Positions 10,255 through 22,014 of a stretch of DNA of 64,000 nt are shown here, one piece after another. The notes beneath the pieces were generated by a model. The model was given only the letters and a program-made list of their open reading frames with translations. It had not been told where the DNA came from and ran no database searches. The DNA comes from Paramacrobiotus metropolitanus. Taxonomy: Eukaryota; Tardigrada; Eutardigrada; Parachela; Macrobiotidae. Position 1 is the first letter of the stretch, and every line of letters starts with the position of its first letter. The stretch covers positions 682,001-746,000 of the forward strand of contig NW_026570266.1 of assembly GCF_019649055.1 (NCBI RefSeq), read 5' to 3'. The position numbers were made by a program, and so were the translations under genes.

Positions 10255-13200
10255 ACACCCCCCGAGCAGTCTGGTCTTTCCCCCGCTCCCCTCGGAATCG
10301 CCCAGCCCGGCGTATCCCCTCTCCCCCGAGACGTCCATCTACCAGATCAAGTGGATCATCCTGGGGGAGGACGAGCAGCACGCGCCGGTGTCCCTGCCCA
10401 TCGTCATGCAGAACAAGAACGGCCCCTGCCCCTTGATCAGTCTGGCCAACGTCCTGCTCCTTACCCGCCGCCTGCAGCTGCAGCCGGGCATCGAGTACCA
10501 GTCGGGGGAGAATCTGATGGCGCAGCTGGCCAGTCTCATCCTGGAGTCGATCCCGCGGACGGCCAGCGAGGAGGAGCTGCGCAATTACGAGCAGAATGTG
10601 CAGGATGCGCTGGCCATTCTGCCCAAACTGCAGACGGGCCTGGATATCAACGTCCGGTGAGTGTGTGCGGAGAAAAGGAGAATAGCCTTGGCAGACCGGC
10701 AGTTTCTGTCGCTTGTAAAACGTCATTATCTTTTTTTATTTCGCAGTAGAATTATGTTCGTTAAATTATTGGATGCTTATTAATTATTCTTTTATTTTTA
10801 TTATGCTTTAATATTTTTCTTATTTTTTTATTTATTAATTATGGTTAACCATTGTTCGTCATAACAAAATTACAATTAAGGCTGTGACGATTAATTTACA
10901 TTTTATCTTTAAATTTAAAAGGTAGTAACGTGGTAAATTTTGTGGTAGTAGGCCTGGTTGCAGCCGTGAAAATTATGGAATGAAATAAATCGACAGTAGT
11001 TACAGTAATAATAATCTATTTACAATCTGATGATTTTTATACTTTTAAAAAAAATTATTCTGTGTTACTTTAATAATTTTAGAATTCATTAGTACTCGTA
11101 CTGGCCTAAGTTATTTACCGTAATTTTGATTAGGATTTATGATTAGAATCTGACTGTATCGACGTGGTTTTTTACTCACGGGCCACAATTCCAGAAAACT
11201 GTATCGTTTTATTAATTTTATACAGTTGTTGCTTTTTATCGCTGGAATTGTTTTTGCGATAATTCTGTCAGCTTGATTCTTTGCCGGCTGGCGGAATTAT
11301 TTTCTGATTGACTGTAGGCTTTTTCCTTGTATGTCACAACAATTTTACTATCATCAGTTAAAAAATAAAATAGATAATAAATTTTATTTCATTATTTAAC
11401 AAAGTCTGTTGCTCAGTGTGCAGCTTTGATTTGTAAATTTTCACGGCAATCGAGAAAAGTAAAACTATGAGACTCTTACTTACTGTTAGTTTCCTAGAAC
11501 AAAACGGGGTGTGTGGCGATGATCGTAGTGTAGTGTATAACAGTGGGATATTGAACAAGCGGAATTTAAAAACGATACACGGATTACGCAAACAGTTGTG
11601 TTAGCAAACAGTCCTCACAGTTATTTTTGAGCAGACTTCTTGTTTTAAAGATGATAAGTTTTCTACCATATTTCAACCATATTTATTTTTTCTACGGATA
11701 ACTTTTCTACCATACTGATAATTTGTCACTTCCGCTGCTGCAGATTTGCCGGACCGCGGCAGTACGAGTTCACGCAGGACACGTTGGTGTTCGACGTGCT
11801 GGATGTGCCGCTGGTGCACGGGTGGATTGTGGACAGCAATGATCCGGCCAAAACGGTCATCGATAAGTGCGGCAGCTACAATCATCTCGTCGAGTACATC
11901 ATCAACGCCAAACAGACTCCCACGGAACACGTTGAGGTAGGCTACAGCTACATTTCCATCTCGCGCGGGTAAATCTTGGGATATAAGATATCTCTTATTC
12001 GATTAGTTTTTGTTATTTTTTCAATATGCTGTATAATTTTTAAAAGACGGTTATAATTACCGAAAATTCTGCTTAAATTTGTTTTTAATTATATGTTTGA
12101 TCATGTGTCGCGCAACTTTGTTAAACCTGTGATGATTTTACGTTTTGACTTTTTCTGTCGTAATTTTGACGTTCTTTAAATCATCCGAAAACGCGCCGCT
12201 AATACCGAAATAATATTAATAAATACAATAAAGTAGTTAAAACATATAGTAGGTCTAAAATAATATGCTTAAAATTTTTCAAATGTAATGTTTATTTTTT
12301 TGATAAATATTGTAATGGTACTTGAGTAATTGTTGTCGTATTTTAAATACCAGTAGTTCTGGTAGCGAGAAGTTCGTGTTTTAATCATCGTAAGTTTGTA
12401 CGTAGATCTTTTCAAATAAATTTGACTATCATTCCTCAAATATAAGAATAATCAAGTTAAAAATGTATTTTGAATAATAAATCTTTGTTGTTATTTTTAC
12501 CAAGATTTTCCAGTTTTGTTTCTAGAGTTTAAATAAATAAAAAAATGATATAATGTACGCAGTGTGATTTGATTGAAAGTGTGCAGTGCATCGTAATGCT
12601 GCAGGAGGTGCTTCACGCGGAGGACTGGCTGGAGCGGACCGGTGGGCAGCTGACGTACGCCGGGTTGATCGCGCTGGTGGAGTGCCTGACGCCGAACGCC
12701 CTGTACGTGCTCTTCCGCAACAACCACTTCAGCACCATCGTCAAGCACAAGGACCAGATCTACGCGCTGGTAACCGACCAGGGTTATGCCGGGGAAGCCT
12801 CCTGCGTCTGGGAGCAGATCAGCAACATTGAAGGTCAGTGGATGAAGAAAGCTACTTGTATCTGAATTTTGTTACACACAGTCGTCAGTAGTCTGATCGA
12901 ATGTTCTGCGTTGGGTGATATAAAAAGCGCCATTTCCGGAAGATTATAACGAACGTTTTCACTTTAAATTACCGTGCAACTTTTGCTGAATCCGCTGACC
13001 AGAATAATATTGCTGTTTTTGAATAATAATAAGAGAAAAGAAATTAACAACCGCTAAACAACTATCAGCGCCGTGCTGGTAATGGTTTTCTGTATAAGCC
13101 GTAGTGTAGTGCCACAACTAGGGTACCGTGTTTTCTCCTTGTGAGCGTTGTGTTGTTGTACAAAATTTCTCTGTGAGTGGTTTTGGGGGTTTCTCTTTTC

Positions 13201-14536
13201 AGTTATATTTTTTCCGAAATTTTGTTCTCTGTTTGCCATATTTTAAAATTTCACCTTGTCGAGTCGTCAAAATTCGCCCAAAATTCAGCGATACACCACT
13301 TCAATGCGTAAAAGCGCAATTTTTAAGAAATGTTGATAAAATTCATCCAGATAAATAATCAGGGAACGTTATTGCTTGCGTTGCACAGGTGATACGGATT
13401 TCTTCGACGCGAAGTTCCAGCTGCGCACCGTGGTGAAGGAGCCGCTATCCCCGACGGCCAGCCAGCAGATGGATGTGGATTTGCAGTTGGCGTTGTCGCT
13501 GCAGGAGCAGGAGGACGCCGTGGCCGCCGCCGCCACGGCGCTGCCCACCGCGCCGACCGATCTGCCCGTGGAGGAGGCCGGCAGTGAGAGTCTGTCGGAC
13601 TACGAACTGGCGCAGCGCCTACAAGCCGAGGAGGAACGGATGGTGCAGCATCGGGTCAAAGTGCCGCGCAACAGCGACACCTATCCGCCCGGCAAAATGG
13701 TACGCATCGCATTGGTTTGATGGTCGGTGACGATAGTGTCAGTTATTGTAGTAGAGTGGCTGTAAAAAATCTGATCTACCAAACCACAGACTGAATAAAT
13801 TACTTAAAATTTGCGATGGTTCCTTTTTTATGTTATTAAGATCTAGTGGTTTAGTTGTTTTAGTTTTCTATCACGGCATCAAGTGACGGGGGAAACAATT
13901 GCATAATTTCATTAACTTTCAGTTAGCTGAACGGAAATGAAGTTGGGATTTTTGTTAACGGTTTAATTTCAATTTGCTTAAACGGAATTAAACGGTATCA
14001 GCGATTTTGTACCTTGTCGTTTTGATGAGCTTGTCGATTGATCAGTTGACCTTGTCGTTTTCCTTCTCTGAAGTGGTTTTTTTATTTGACATTAATATTT
14101 AATGTTTTTTAGTTAAGTTTTAACTACGTGGAAAAGGTCTGCTTACCATTGTTAGACGAATATTGCGATAGGTATCTGTATACAAGCATTAAACATTATT
14201 CATTCGCACTCTAATATTTGTTCGTAAAAGTTTGTACAGGTTAGTTTCTATGTGCAGATGAGCGTCCTCCCGGAGTCGCAGAGCGCCCAGACCTTCCTGG
14301 ACCACGACCGCGATCCCCGCCACCCCCACCACCACCGCGACACCCGCCCGCGCGGCCTCCCCACCTCGGCGTCGACCCTCGGAGGCCCCGCGCCCCCCTC
14401 CCCCGCCCCCCATCCCGGGGCGCACCACCACCCCGAGCCGCATCCCTCCGCGCGGGCGTTGCCGTTGCGGCGCGGCCACTCCGCCGCGGCGGACAGCGGC
14501 GGCGAGAGTAAAGCTAAAAACTGTGTTATTTCCTAA
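10255..14536 (+). CDS. MINDY-1/2 (FAM63) family Lys48-specific deubiquitinase
   Basis: Exons read as 10255-10656, 11744-11936, 12587-12833, 13389-13699 and 14258-14536 (phases 2,0,1,0), joined to the upstream exon at 7770-8298; about 477 residues from 10255 on. MINDY enzymes trim Lys48-linked ubiquitin chains in the cytosol. The sequence shows the catalytic Cys in QNKNGPCPLISL (codon 10427), DVLDVPLVHGWIVD, the catalytic His in FRNNHFSTIVKHK (codon 12725), LVTDQGY, DTDFFDAKF, then two ubiquitin-binding-like helices (DLQLALSLQEQED and LSDYELAQRLQAEEE, MIU-type). The tail is His/Pro/Arg-rich and ends NCVIS, a CAAX-like box. Exon 4 could alternatively start at 12605. The family call is firm. Confidence 0.93.
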
Positions 14537-15294
14537 ATGTCGCGTACCGGAGGAAAAAGAGAGAGTTTACATCATTATTCGGTGCAAATTGTGTCGGTTT
14601 TTTATACGGTTTGAAATTAAGTGGATTTTGTCTGGATGGGTGGTTTTTTTAGCAGTGTTTTTCGGGTGGAAAATGGAGGTGCTGTTCTTCTTTTTAGTCG
14701 CTTTGAAATGAATCGTAAGATTTGGTGTTTATATGTTCTTAACGTTTTATCTGATTATTGTCGGTTTCGTTCATTGTCAGGTGTTTTTACACAACGGACG
14801 GTGTCAGTTTTTTTTATTAAGTTGCATCAACTTGAATGGTCTTTGTAATACCGGTTATTTTTATCGGGAAATTAAAAATCGATATGCTGATTCGGCATAA
14901 GATGCGGCACACGTAACGGCAAAACTGACTCCAATAAAAATGCTAGCAATTTCATGTAAAAATGTTCTAACGTATGAAGCTTCTACGAAACTGACTATGA
15001 CTATGAGTAAAGTGGGTTTCATGTTGTTACTGGTTTTGTCTATTACCACTACCACAATATTACGATTATTTTAAGATTATTACTATACGAGTAATCTTGC
15101 CATGTTTTTCAGCAAATACAGAGTACTGTCTGAAAGCTCAAGTACAAAGTATAAGAACCGAAACCCAAAAGGGTAACCGTTGCCGATGTTTTGCTATGTC
15201 CCTCATGGTTCGTTACCATTGGTTGTGCTTAACATTATTTTTTCGACTATCCCAAACAGCGGTGGTACGAGGATTATTCTGTGAAGGATGAGGG
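14537..15294. other. Intergenic, presumed MINDY 3' UTR then spacer
   Basis: No supported coding exon. The AT-rich stretch after the MINDY stop is presumed 3' UTR; the remainder separates it from the minus-strand secreted-protein cluster. Confidence 0.45.
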
Positions 15295-16270
15295 TCAGAC
15301 CAAGCAGTGAGCAGTGTACAACTGGCGTAGTCCCTCTTTCATGGTGTGCAAGGCGTCCTGTCCACACTTTCCAGCCATTGCCGTCCCTTGCGGACCGTTC
15401 ATGCGTTCCGCAACTAGCTCGAACCTCCTACAGGATCCCACGCAAAACGGTAGGACAGTACGTAGTATTATAAGTAAGCGTTCAAAGCATTTAGTAAGCT
15501 AGGAATTCCGTGCGCTATAATGCCGGAAATAAAAGTCATTTTCATTTACAACCTTACTTCTAAGCTGGTGACAAAAAGCGGTCGTTATGCGGCGCTGCTC
15601 AATGCTCAGTCAGTGGTCCAGTACCAACATTAGCATGCGTGTACGGTTTACCTACCGGCACAGTTTCTGATGGGCAATCGTCACATTTCCATGTGTCTCG
15701 TATTCATCATCCGGGCGCAGATGGCAACAGGACCTGAAGAGAATGCGATCCTTTACGTAGCAGTTGCCGGCCGCGTGTTGCATTTTTATGGCTCCGACGG
15801 TTGTATCGCAGATTCTGGCAAAGGCAATCTTCAGCTCCGACTCGTACCATCCCGCATCATTGTAGCCGACGCTGCGGTTAATAGTTATTGTAATAGTCGG
15901 GGCACCGGGTAAATACGTCCTTAATGCAGTAACCGGTATTATTGGCAGTTCTGCAAGAGAGCTCCTGTAAGTGCTGTCATGCGTTTTACGACAATTTACA
16001 AAACAGTATTTGTTTGAGAATATGCTGTTGTGGAGAAAACAAACCGGCAGTGTGCGTCGGCAATATGTCGGTTTGCTTCGATGAATTCCTCGGTGACTGG
16101 CTCGCTGTATGGTCCTGGTCTTACGTTCACTAGGCGAGCCATAGCCTGTTCGGCCTCTTCAACATACGCCCGGCACTGTGCATCTAGTTCCGCGCAGGTT
16201 TGGCGAGTGTGGTGTAAGCGACCACCGTGCAGAGAAACAGCGAGATTAATGGAAAAGTCCTGCAGTCCAT
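15295..16270 (-). pseudogene. Secreted cysteine-rich family, copy C (frameshifted)
   Basis: Exons on the minus strand 16270-16045, 15950-15656 and 15427-15295 follow the three-exon plan of the intact copies. The signal peptide (MDCRTFPLISLFLCTVVAY) is present, but exon 1 changes frame at about 16198-16206 just after it, and is 226 bp instead of 230. Exon 2 also shifts frame around its NNY/NRS segment after CPDYYNN. Exon 3 is intact (KCGQDA, final HC, stop TGA at 15295). Splice sites are conserved. ATATAAAC at 16308-16315 could be a TATA box. Two independent frame breaks make it a pseudogene. Confidence 0.8.
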
Positions 16271-17589
16271 TTACCTTTTTTTGAGTTCTACAACAAGCAA
16301 CGGAAATGTTTATATCATTGTGCTACGAGCGAATACTTCAATAGGTATACTAATACTAGAAGTACAAAATTTAATAACGTTGTGCATGTAGCCAGCCAGC
16401 AGGAAAATTTACGGTACGACAGAAAAATGTAGAAAGTAAAACGGTAGCAACAGTTACGTCTGTCAGTTGTTAGCACAGCAACGAACACGACAATAAGTTA
16501 CACCGGCAGCGTTCTTATTCCATAGTAACCAGAACGTAAAGTGCTGATAGCATCTATAAAACGAAACCTTTGGGCTTTGGATCATTTCTGTGATAGGATC
16601 AATGGGAGCTTTTATTTCAAGCGGTAGTTGAAATTGTGGTCCCAGATCCGGTGCACGAGGTAGGAGAAAGCGTATAAGTAAGTTACATATCTGATGTGCG
16701 ATTTTTTTTACATTGCACCGCCGTAATGATTTTAAAACGAGGACACCACGAGCCAACAAAGTAACCACACGGTAACCCAGTTAACCTGTTACGAGGAATT
16801 CCTCATGGTATCGGTATTTCATTACATATCTTCTGCCACAAGCATTCTGCCGACTATTCCTGACAATATATCTCTGCAAGCAGCTTTCACGAAAGAATAA
16901 ATCAGAAAATTTTATTACACTTCAAGGGATACTCCATCGTATCCCTTGAAGTGCAGTGAGCAAGTGGCTCACTGCTGACGTTAGCAACAGCCCATTTAAC
17001 TAAGCTTTACTGATATTCAGTCTTCTCGCTCGACACAGATCGGCGTTTCTTTGAACTTGGCGTTGTATTAAGTATTGAAATAAATTTAAATATTAAGTTC
17101 TTGTTTGATGTTTATTTTATTAAAGGAAAAATCGATAATATTGTGCCTAAATAAAAACTGACTGTCGTGAGCTCCTATTCGTTGCGCTGGTCAGAAAACA
17201 GAGAAAGTGGGTCGGGACTCAGAACGTCACGCCGGATATAATACTTACTAGTAGCAGTAAGGCAAAACGACACTTGATATCGATACCATTACTGTACCTT
17301 TACATACCAGCAACACGTCTGTTGACTGGCAAAACCCTGTGCAAAAGAGCAGTCATTAAGTGGTTTTACCACTGAAGTTTTGAAGTAAACATTCAAAAAT
17401 TCGTTTTAAGTTTTCGAAAAAATGCCGAACGTGGTTTTCATTCAAGAAACACCTGTAGGCTCTGCAAAAAATTAACAGTTCGAGAAAATGGAGGCAACTT
17501 CAAGTACTATAGAAGTACTAGTAACCACGATTTGGGTTGCATTATCAAATGTTGCACTACTCAAATGTCACACTGTCAAAAGTACAAAG
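16271..17589. other. Intergenic with a perfect double hairpin
   Basis: No gene is supported. The minus ORF at 16463-16768 has no family features. The notable structure is the pair of adjacent hairpins at 16918-16974. Confidence 0.5.
16918..16974. repeat. Two adjacent perfect hairpins
   Basis: CACTTCAAGGGATAC (16918-16932) pairs perfectly with 16939-16953 around a 6-nt loop. Immediately next, CAGTGAGC (16954-16961) pairs with GCTCACTG (16967-16974) around a 5-nt loop. Function unknown. Confidence 0.8.
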
Positions 17590-18445
17590 TCAATTTAAAC
17601 AATGAAGGGCGTATAACTGCGTGAACGCTTCCTTGATTGTATCCATAGCGTCATGTCCACATTTTATGGCCATTTCCTCGCCTTGGGTGCCATTCATGCG
17701 GAGCGTAGTAGCCTGAATATCCCTACAATAAAAGGATAGGGATAAAGAATAAAAACCATGTAAGATCAAAGAGCAACACTAGCATGGTAGAGTCATGTGA
17801 AACCGCCATCATTTCTCAACATCGGCAGTGGCCAGCAAGGACTTACCGGCAGGCATTGTGCCGCGCAGCGACGATAGTTCCATTTCTTTCGACCTTGCCA
17901 TCCTCGCTGCGAACGAGACAGCAAGACCGAAAGTGTTCCGGGTCTTGTTGGGTGCAGTGTGTCACCGCACGAATCATTTGTACCGGTCCGACCGTCGTCT
18001 CGCAGAGTCTGGCGATGATCATCCGCAGCTCGGAGTCGTGCCGTGTAAAGCAGCGTATTTCGCAATCATCATAAAATCCGGGACAAAAGTCCAGTAGGTG
18101 TCTCAGGCAGTAGGCGTTCTCACTGACCTGTCTGCAATCAGATTTCCTTAGGTTTAAAATACTAAGCGGCACTAATATCTTTACTGCGTCTGTTACAGCC
18201 GCCGACCAAACACACCGGCAGTACGCCTCGCCAGCCAGGCGATACTCTTGAAGGATTTCCTCCGTAACGGGCCAGGTTGAGTTAGATCCGGGAGAGAGCG
18301 TCGCTAATTTCTCATATGCCGGGCCTTCTTTTGCTATGTAACCCCAGCATTTTTTATCCAGGTCGTAGCAGGTTTGGCTGAGCACGTTGTAAGCGAACAG
18401 CGAGGAAGAAATCACCAGAATTGCGGGTAAAATCGTGTAATCCAT
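17590..18445 (-). CDS. Secreted cysteine-rich family, copy A (complete)
   Basis: Exons 18445-18216, 18131-17847 and 17722-17590 give 215 residues with both introns in phase 2. The N-terminus is a signal peptide (MDYTILPAILVISSSLFAY), so the product should be secreted. Exon 1 holds the C-x6-C pair, a TWPVTEEI motif and the last AYC; exon 2 holds AYC, the family CPGFYD, RLCETTVGP, THC and SCC; exon 3 holds KCGHDA and a final HC. It carries two extra cysteines (YDDCEIRC) compared with sister copies, 14 in the mature part against 12. A TATTAAAA-like element lies about 45 bp upstream of the ATG (18489-18500). I do not recognise a named domain; function unknown. Confidence 0.85.
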
Positions 18446-19337
18446 CCTGTTTACGATGACTGGCGGCTCGGCTATAATGTTTGTGATGGTTTTAATAGCG
18501 CTAAAAACGAGCAGGCGACTAGCAAATGTTTCGAAGTATGGCTCGCGCCACTGGAATCTGATATATCGTATGTAGAATTGTTTTCAAGCTGCAGCAGTTC
18601 TAATCTAAGTTGTGGATCGCTTGTACGATAAACTCTGGTAAAGCAGTACTGTCACTGCTACCCAGTACCGGTACTTATGCTTACTTGTGGCACCGGCGAA
18701 ATGAACGCGACACTTCTGTCTGTAGATCGATTGTTTTGTAAAACTTGCACATTCATACCGGCAGTTTTCGGTGATTGGGTACTCAAGTTCGAAGGAAGGA
18801 TGTGCGTGGTGGTAGGAAGACAAGAAGTCTATACTCTGTGGATTCTGTCAAAAAACAGAGTTGCCTACAGCTGTACACCTCTCTACGCTTTTTCGGGTTG
18901 GGTTTTTACGTAGTCTCAACAAGCCAGCTGTTGCACCTTTTCAGTTGGAAACTGAGTTTTCTACTGACCCAAGGTTACGATCGGTTTTAATCAGCGAGCA
19001 GAGTCTACAGATATTTTAACAGGTAAATAAATGATCTTTCCAATCATTTATTTTGTATGCCAGTTAAACTAGCTAAAATTTTTCTTGAAAAAATCTGCAC
19101 TAAAATAAAGAGTGTTATGATCCATTGGCAAACTTATGGCAATAAGCCGAAAATAATTAAGCTGTTATTTATTGTCCGCTGTCGGCCTTGACGTTAGGGC
19201 TGCTTCATTTGCCGCAGCGGCGCCGGAAACGCTGCGCCCATGTGACGGCCTCAAATAGTACGACAAACGGCCTAACTCACGGAGAGATAAAATGCTGCAC
19301 TGATTAATTGAATGTTACGCTGTCGTCAACATTGGGG
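18446..19337. other. Intergenic spacer
   Basis: Contains the short TATA-like promoter stretch of copy A. Short ORFs at 18605-18990 overlap on both strands and look random. Confidence 0.5.
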
Positions 19338-20268
19338 TCAGTTCAAGCAGAGAATGGAATATAACTGCGTATGTGCCTCTTTCAAAGCGTTCACAGCGTC
19401 CTGCCCACATTTCCCGGCCATTTCTTGGGCGTCTGGACCGTTCATGCGTCCCATAACTTCCTGGATGGACCTACTATGCAGTCAGAAATATTAGTATCAA
19501 CTTTAGAATACCCATGCGCAATTGTATCATAGTAAGCTGAATAGTGTTGAAAGCGTTAGTATCCGTTGTCGCCGGCACTGGAAAGAACCTACTGGCAGAA
19601 ATTGCGGTGCGCGACGGGGGCGGTTGTATTTCGTTCAACATCTTGGCCATGCACGTGATGAGGCGCGCAGCAAGACCAGAACAGTGTCATGTCTTGTTTG
19701 GCACAGTGTTTTATTGCGCGGAAGAATTTTACCGGTTCGACTGTCGTTTCGCAGAGTCTGGCAAAGAAGGTCGCTCTCTCATATTCGTACCATGTGAAAT
19801 AGCCTGCTTGGAAGGTATCGTAAAATCCGGGGCAGCGGTTGAACAGATCTCGCACACCTGAAGCGGTGTCGTTGGCATATCTACAGGTCAGTAAAATGTA
19901 AGCCCATATTGACCTTTGGATTTAATAGTTACTAAATTTAATAGTTATTTAATAGTTAATTACTTTAGATTTAATAGTCATTTAATAGTTCCTTTTACGA
20001 CGCAATGCGATCAGCCGCCGCCGATAAAACCTGCTTACCGGCAATATGCGTCGCCACTGTCCCGGTGTTCTCGTAGGAATTCCTCCGTAAATGGCCATAA
20101 TGATTTCGATCCAGGGGCGCGCTTCTCAGTCTTTTTCTTTTCAGTCCACTCTTTTCGAATGCTAATCCGGAGTTGCATGTCCAGTTGATCGCAGGTTGGA
20201 TTAAGCACGGCATACGCAGAGAGCATGCCAGAAATGACCAGAAACAGTGCAAAAGTTTTGCAGTCCAT
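19338..20268 (-). CDS. Secreted cysteine-rich family, copy B (complete, two cysteines lost)
   Basis: Exons 20268-20039, 19880-19593 and 19473-19338 give 217 residues with phase-2 introns. Signal peptide MDCKTFALFLVISGMLSAY. The second exon-1 cysteine is replaced (CDQLDMQL instead of C-x6-C), and the first exon-2 cysteine is absent because the expected GYCLR reads GVR. All other family positions remain: NRCPGFYD, RLCETTVEP, KHC, SCC, FCQ, KCGQDA and a final LC. A TATTAAA-like element lies ~58 bp upstream (20326-20334). Frame and splice sites are intact, so it is probably expressed. Exon 3 and 3' flank are very close to copy E, suggesting recent duplication or conversion. Confidence 0.82.
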
Positions 20269-20875
20269 TTTGTTGAAGGTTGAGTTGTAGCTGTAGAACT
20301 ATAGATAGTTTAGTGTGCCTGGGGGGTTTAATAGCGATAGAAATGTGCATCATGCATGTGTGCGAGGAACGCTACGCCACATTTCATTTATGCCAGACGA
20401 CTGAGAAGACATTCAAATGAAGATGGAAATCTGACTGTTTTGCCATGTCTGATGTAGAATTTCGTGATCGATGACTAATGTCGGCGATATCGCTTAGGGT
20501 ATACCTAGCTTGTGGTAAAAGTTAATGTTTTCAAAAAACACGGTCAGAATAGTATTATACCGTATTTTTTTCGCCACACAGTATTATAACTTCACAAGAA
20601 ACAGCTGCGGCTTCGCGTTTCTTTTATTCAACTGCCAGAATCAACAAATACCTCGGTTAGTCATTCACGTTGCGATGATCACTTGATAGTGGTGATAGGT
20701 AAGTCAGCCACTGAGTCAATTAGCGGATTTGCTTACTATGGACAGCAGTGGTAGCTGGGTAACTCACTCATCTTGAAATATTAAATGCGGTTCTTAGCTT
20801 TTGCAATTGCTTAGAAGAGTGGTCCTACCAAAATCGGACAGCCCGATAAGCTTACAATATTCACGTGTAACGTAC
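20269..20875. other. Intergenic spacer
   Basis: Promoter side of copy B. No other features recognised. Confidence 0.45.
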
Positions 20876-21078
20876 TGTGCGTGATTTCACTCGTCCCGCG
20901 GGAGCGCGGAAAGCCACTGGCTATTGATGTGACCTGCGCGGACACACTCGCTTCCTCATATACCGACCGGACTTCCGTGAGGGTCGGGGGCAGTAGCGGA
21001 GTACGCGGAAAGGAAAAAAATGTCGAAACACGACTGACTACAACCAAAATACCATCTCACAGCTGCCGCCTTTGAGAT
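20876..21078 (+). pseudogene. Retroelement C-terminal domain fragment (copy 2)
   Basis: Plus-strand translation contains SLVPRERGKPLAIDVTCADT and LASSYTD, aligning with the LVPVREGKQLVWDATCADT and LAQSYLK segment of the copy at 41116-42351. The alignment degrades after ~70 codons. It abuts a truncated exon of the secreted family at about 21110, which it may have disrupted. Confidence 0.7.
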
Positions 21079-21109
21079 TTACGGACGCTGGGGAGGCGAA
21101 ACCATGTAA

Positions 21110-21465
21110 CGTAGCGCGTTTCGCCGTTGTCGTAAAATCCAGGGCAACGGTTCAGCAAGTCTCGCAGGCAGTAGGCACTGTCATTGACCTGTCTGCATAC
21201 CGCTCGTAAGACTGCCGCCGCCACTCATCGTGAATCATGATGGTTTATACGAATTTGCCCGCAATTCTGCTGATGTCTTGCTCGCTGCTGGCATATGCTG
21301 TGCTCGGCCGAACCTGCGAAGACCTGGATGACGAATGTTGGAATTACATAGCAAAAGGAGCTTCGGCATATACTATACAGTTATAGAGGCTCAATCCTGG
21401 ATCGAACTCAACTTGGCCCGTTACAAAGGAAATCCTCCAAGAATCTCGTCTGGCTGGCAAACCAT
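21110..21465. pseudogene. Secreted cysteine-rich family, copy D: exon 2 and exon 1 in opposite orientation
   Basis: Minus strand 21192-~21110 encodes the start of exon 2 (QVNDSAYCLRDLLNRCPG) with its acceptor; it is then lost near the retroelement fragment. Plus strand 21240-~21465 encodes an exon 1 closely like copy A (MVYTNLPAILLMSCSLLAY, CEDLDDEC, then TWPVTKEILQE in a shifted frame). A TAG and a frameshift break exon 1 after GASAY. The two exons are head to head instead of collinear, so one part has been inverted. Confidence 0.8.
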
Positions 21466-22014
21466 ATTGCATGTTGGTTTCTTAGCGGTTGCAGCACAGG
21501 CAGTATTAGGATCGAGCCTCAGTTATTTTAAAAATGAGAAGGTTTTAATACGAGCTCGTGGTTAAGGGAGTAGCACAATAGTGTGGAATTTTAATTATGC
21601 CCTCGCGCCACTAGATTCTGATATACCGTATGCAGAACTGCCGGTTACAAGTTTTGTAAAATGTTCTTATCTAAGTTGTGAATCTCTGGTAGGAAAAAGT
21701 CTGGCTATACAGATAACAGGGCGCGGTCGGCTGATTTCGCCTGTGTGCAATGAGTAAGCAATATAAAGCATCCACTAATTTGGATGCAGTTACAGTCTGC
21801 GTTGGATAGACGCAGGATGCGTTTCTTACGTTTTATAGAAATATGAGCAGAAAGTAAAAACAAACTTTATTTTTTTCCAGTACTTTCACAAGAAAATCAA
21901 AGAATGCTGTTACTGCTTCTGACTACGGCCTCACATACTGACCCAAACTGACTCGCGCAGAGATAAAATGCCGCATTGAATAAATCGAATGTTACGCTGT
22001 CGAAAACACTGGGG
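21466..22014. other. Intergenic spacer
   Basis: No coding signal recognised. The part next to copy E resembles the 3' flank of copy B, including ATTGAATGTTACGCTGTC-like wording. Confidence 0.5.

Noticed and set aside
10163-10726. Minus-strand ORF of 187 codons over MINDY exon 2
   Set aside because: Exact antisense shadow of the GC-rich catalytic exon.
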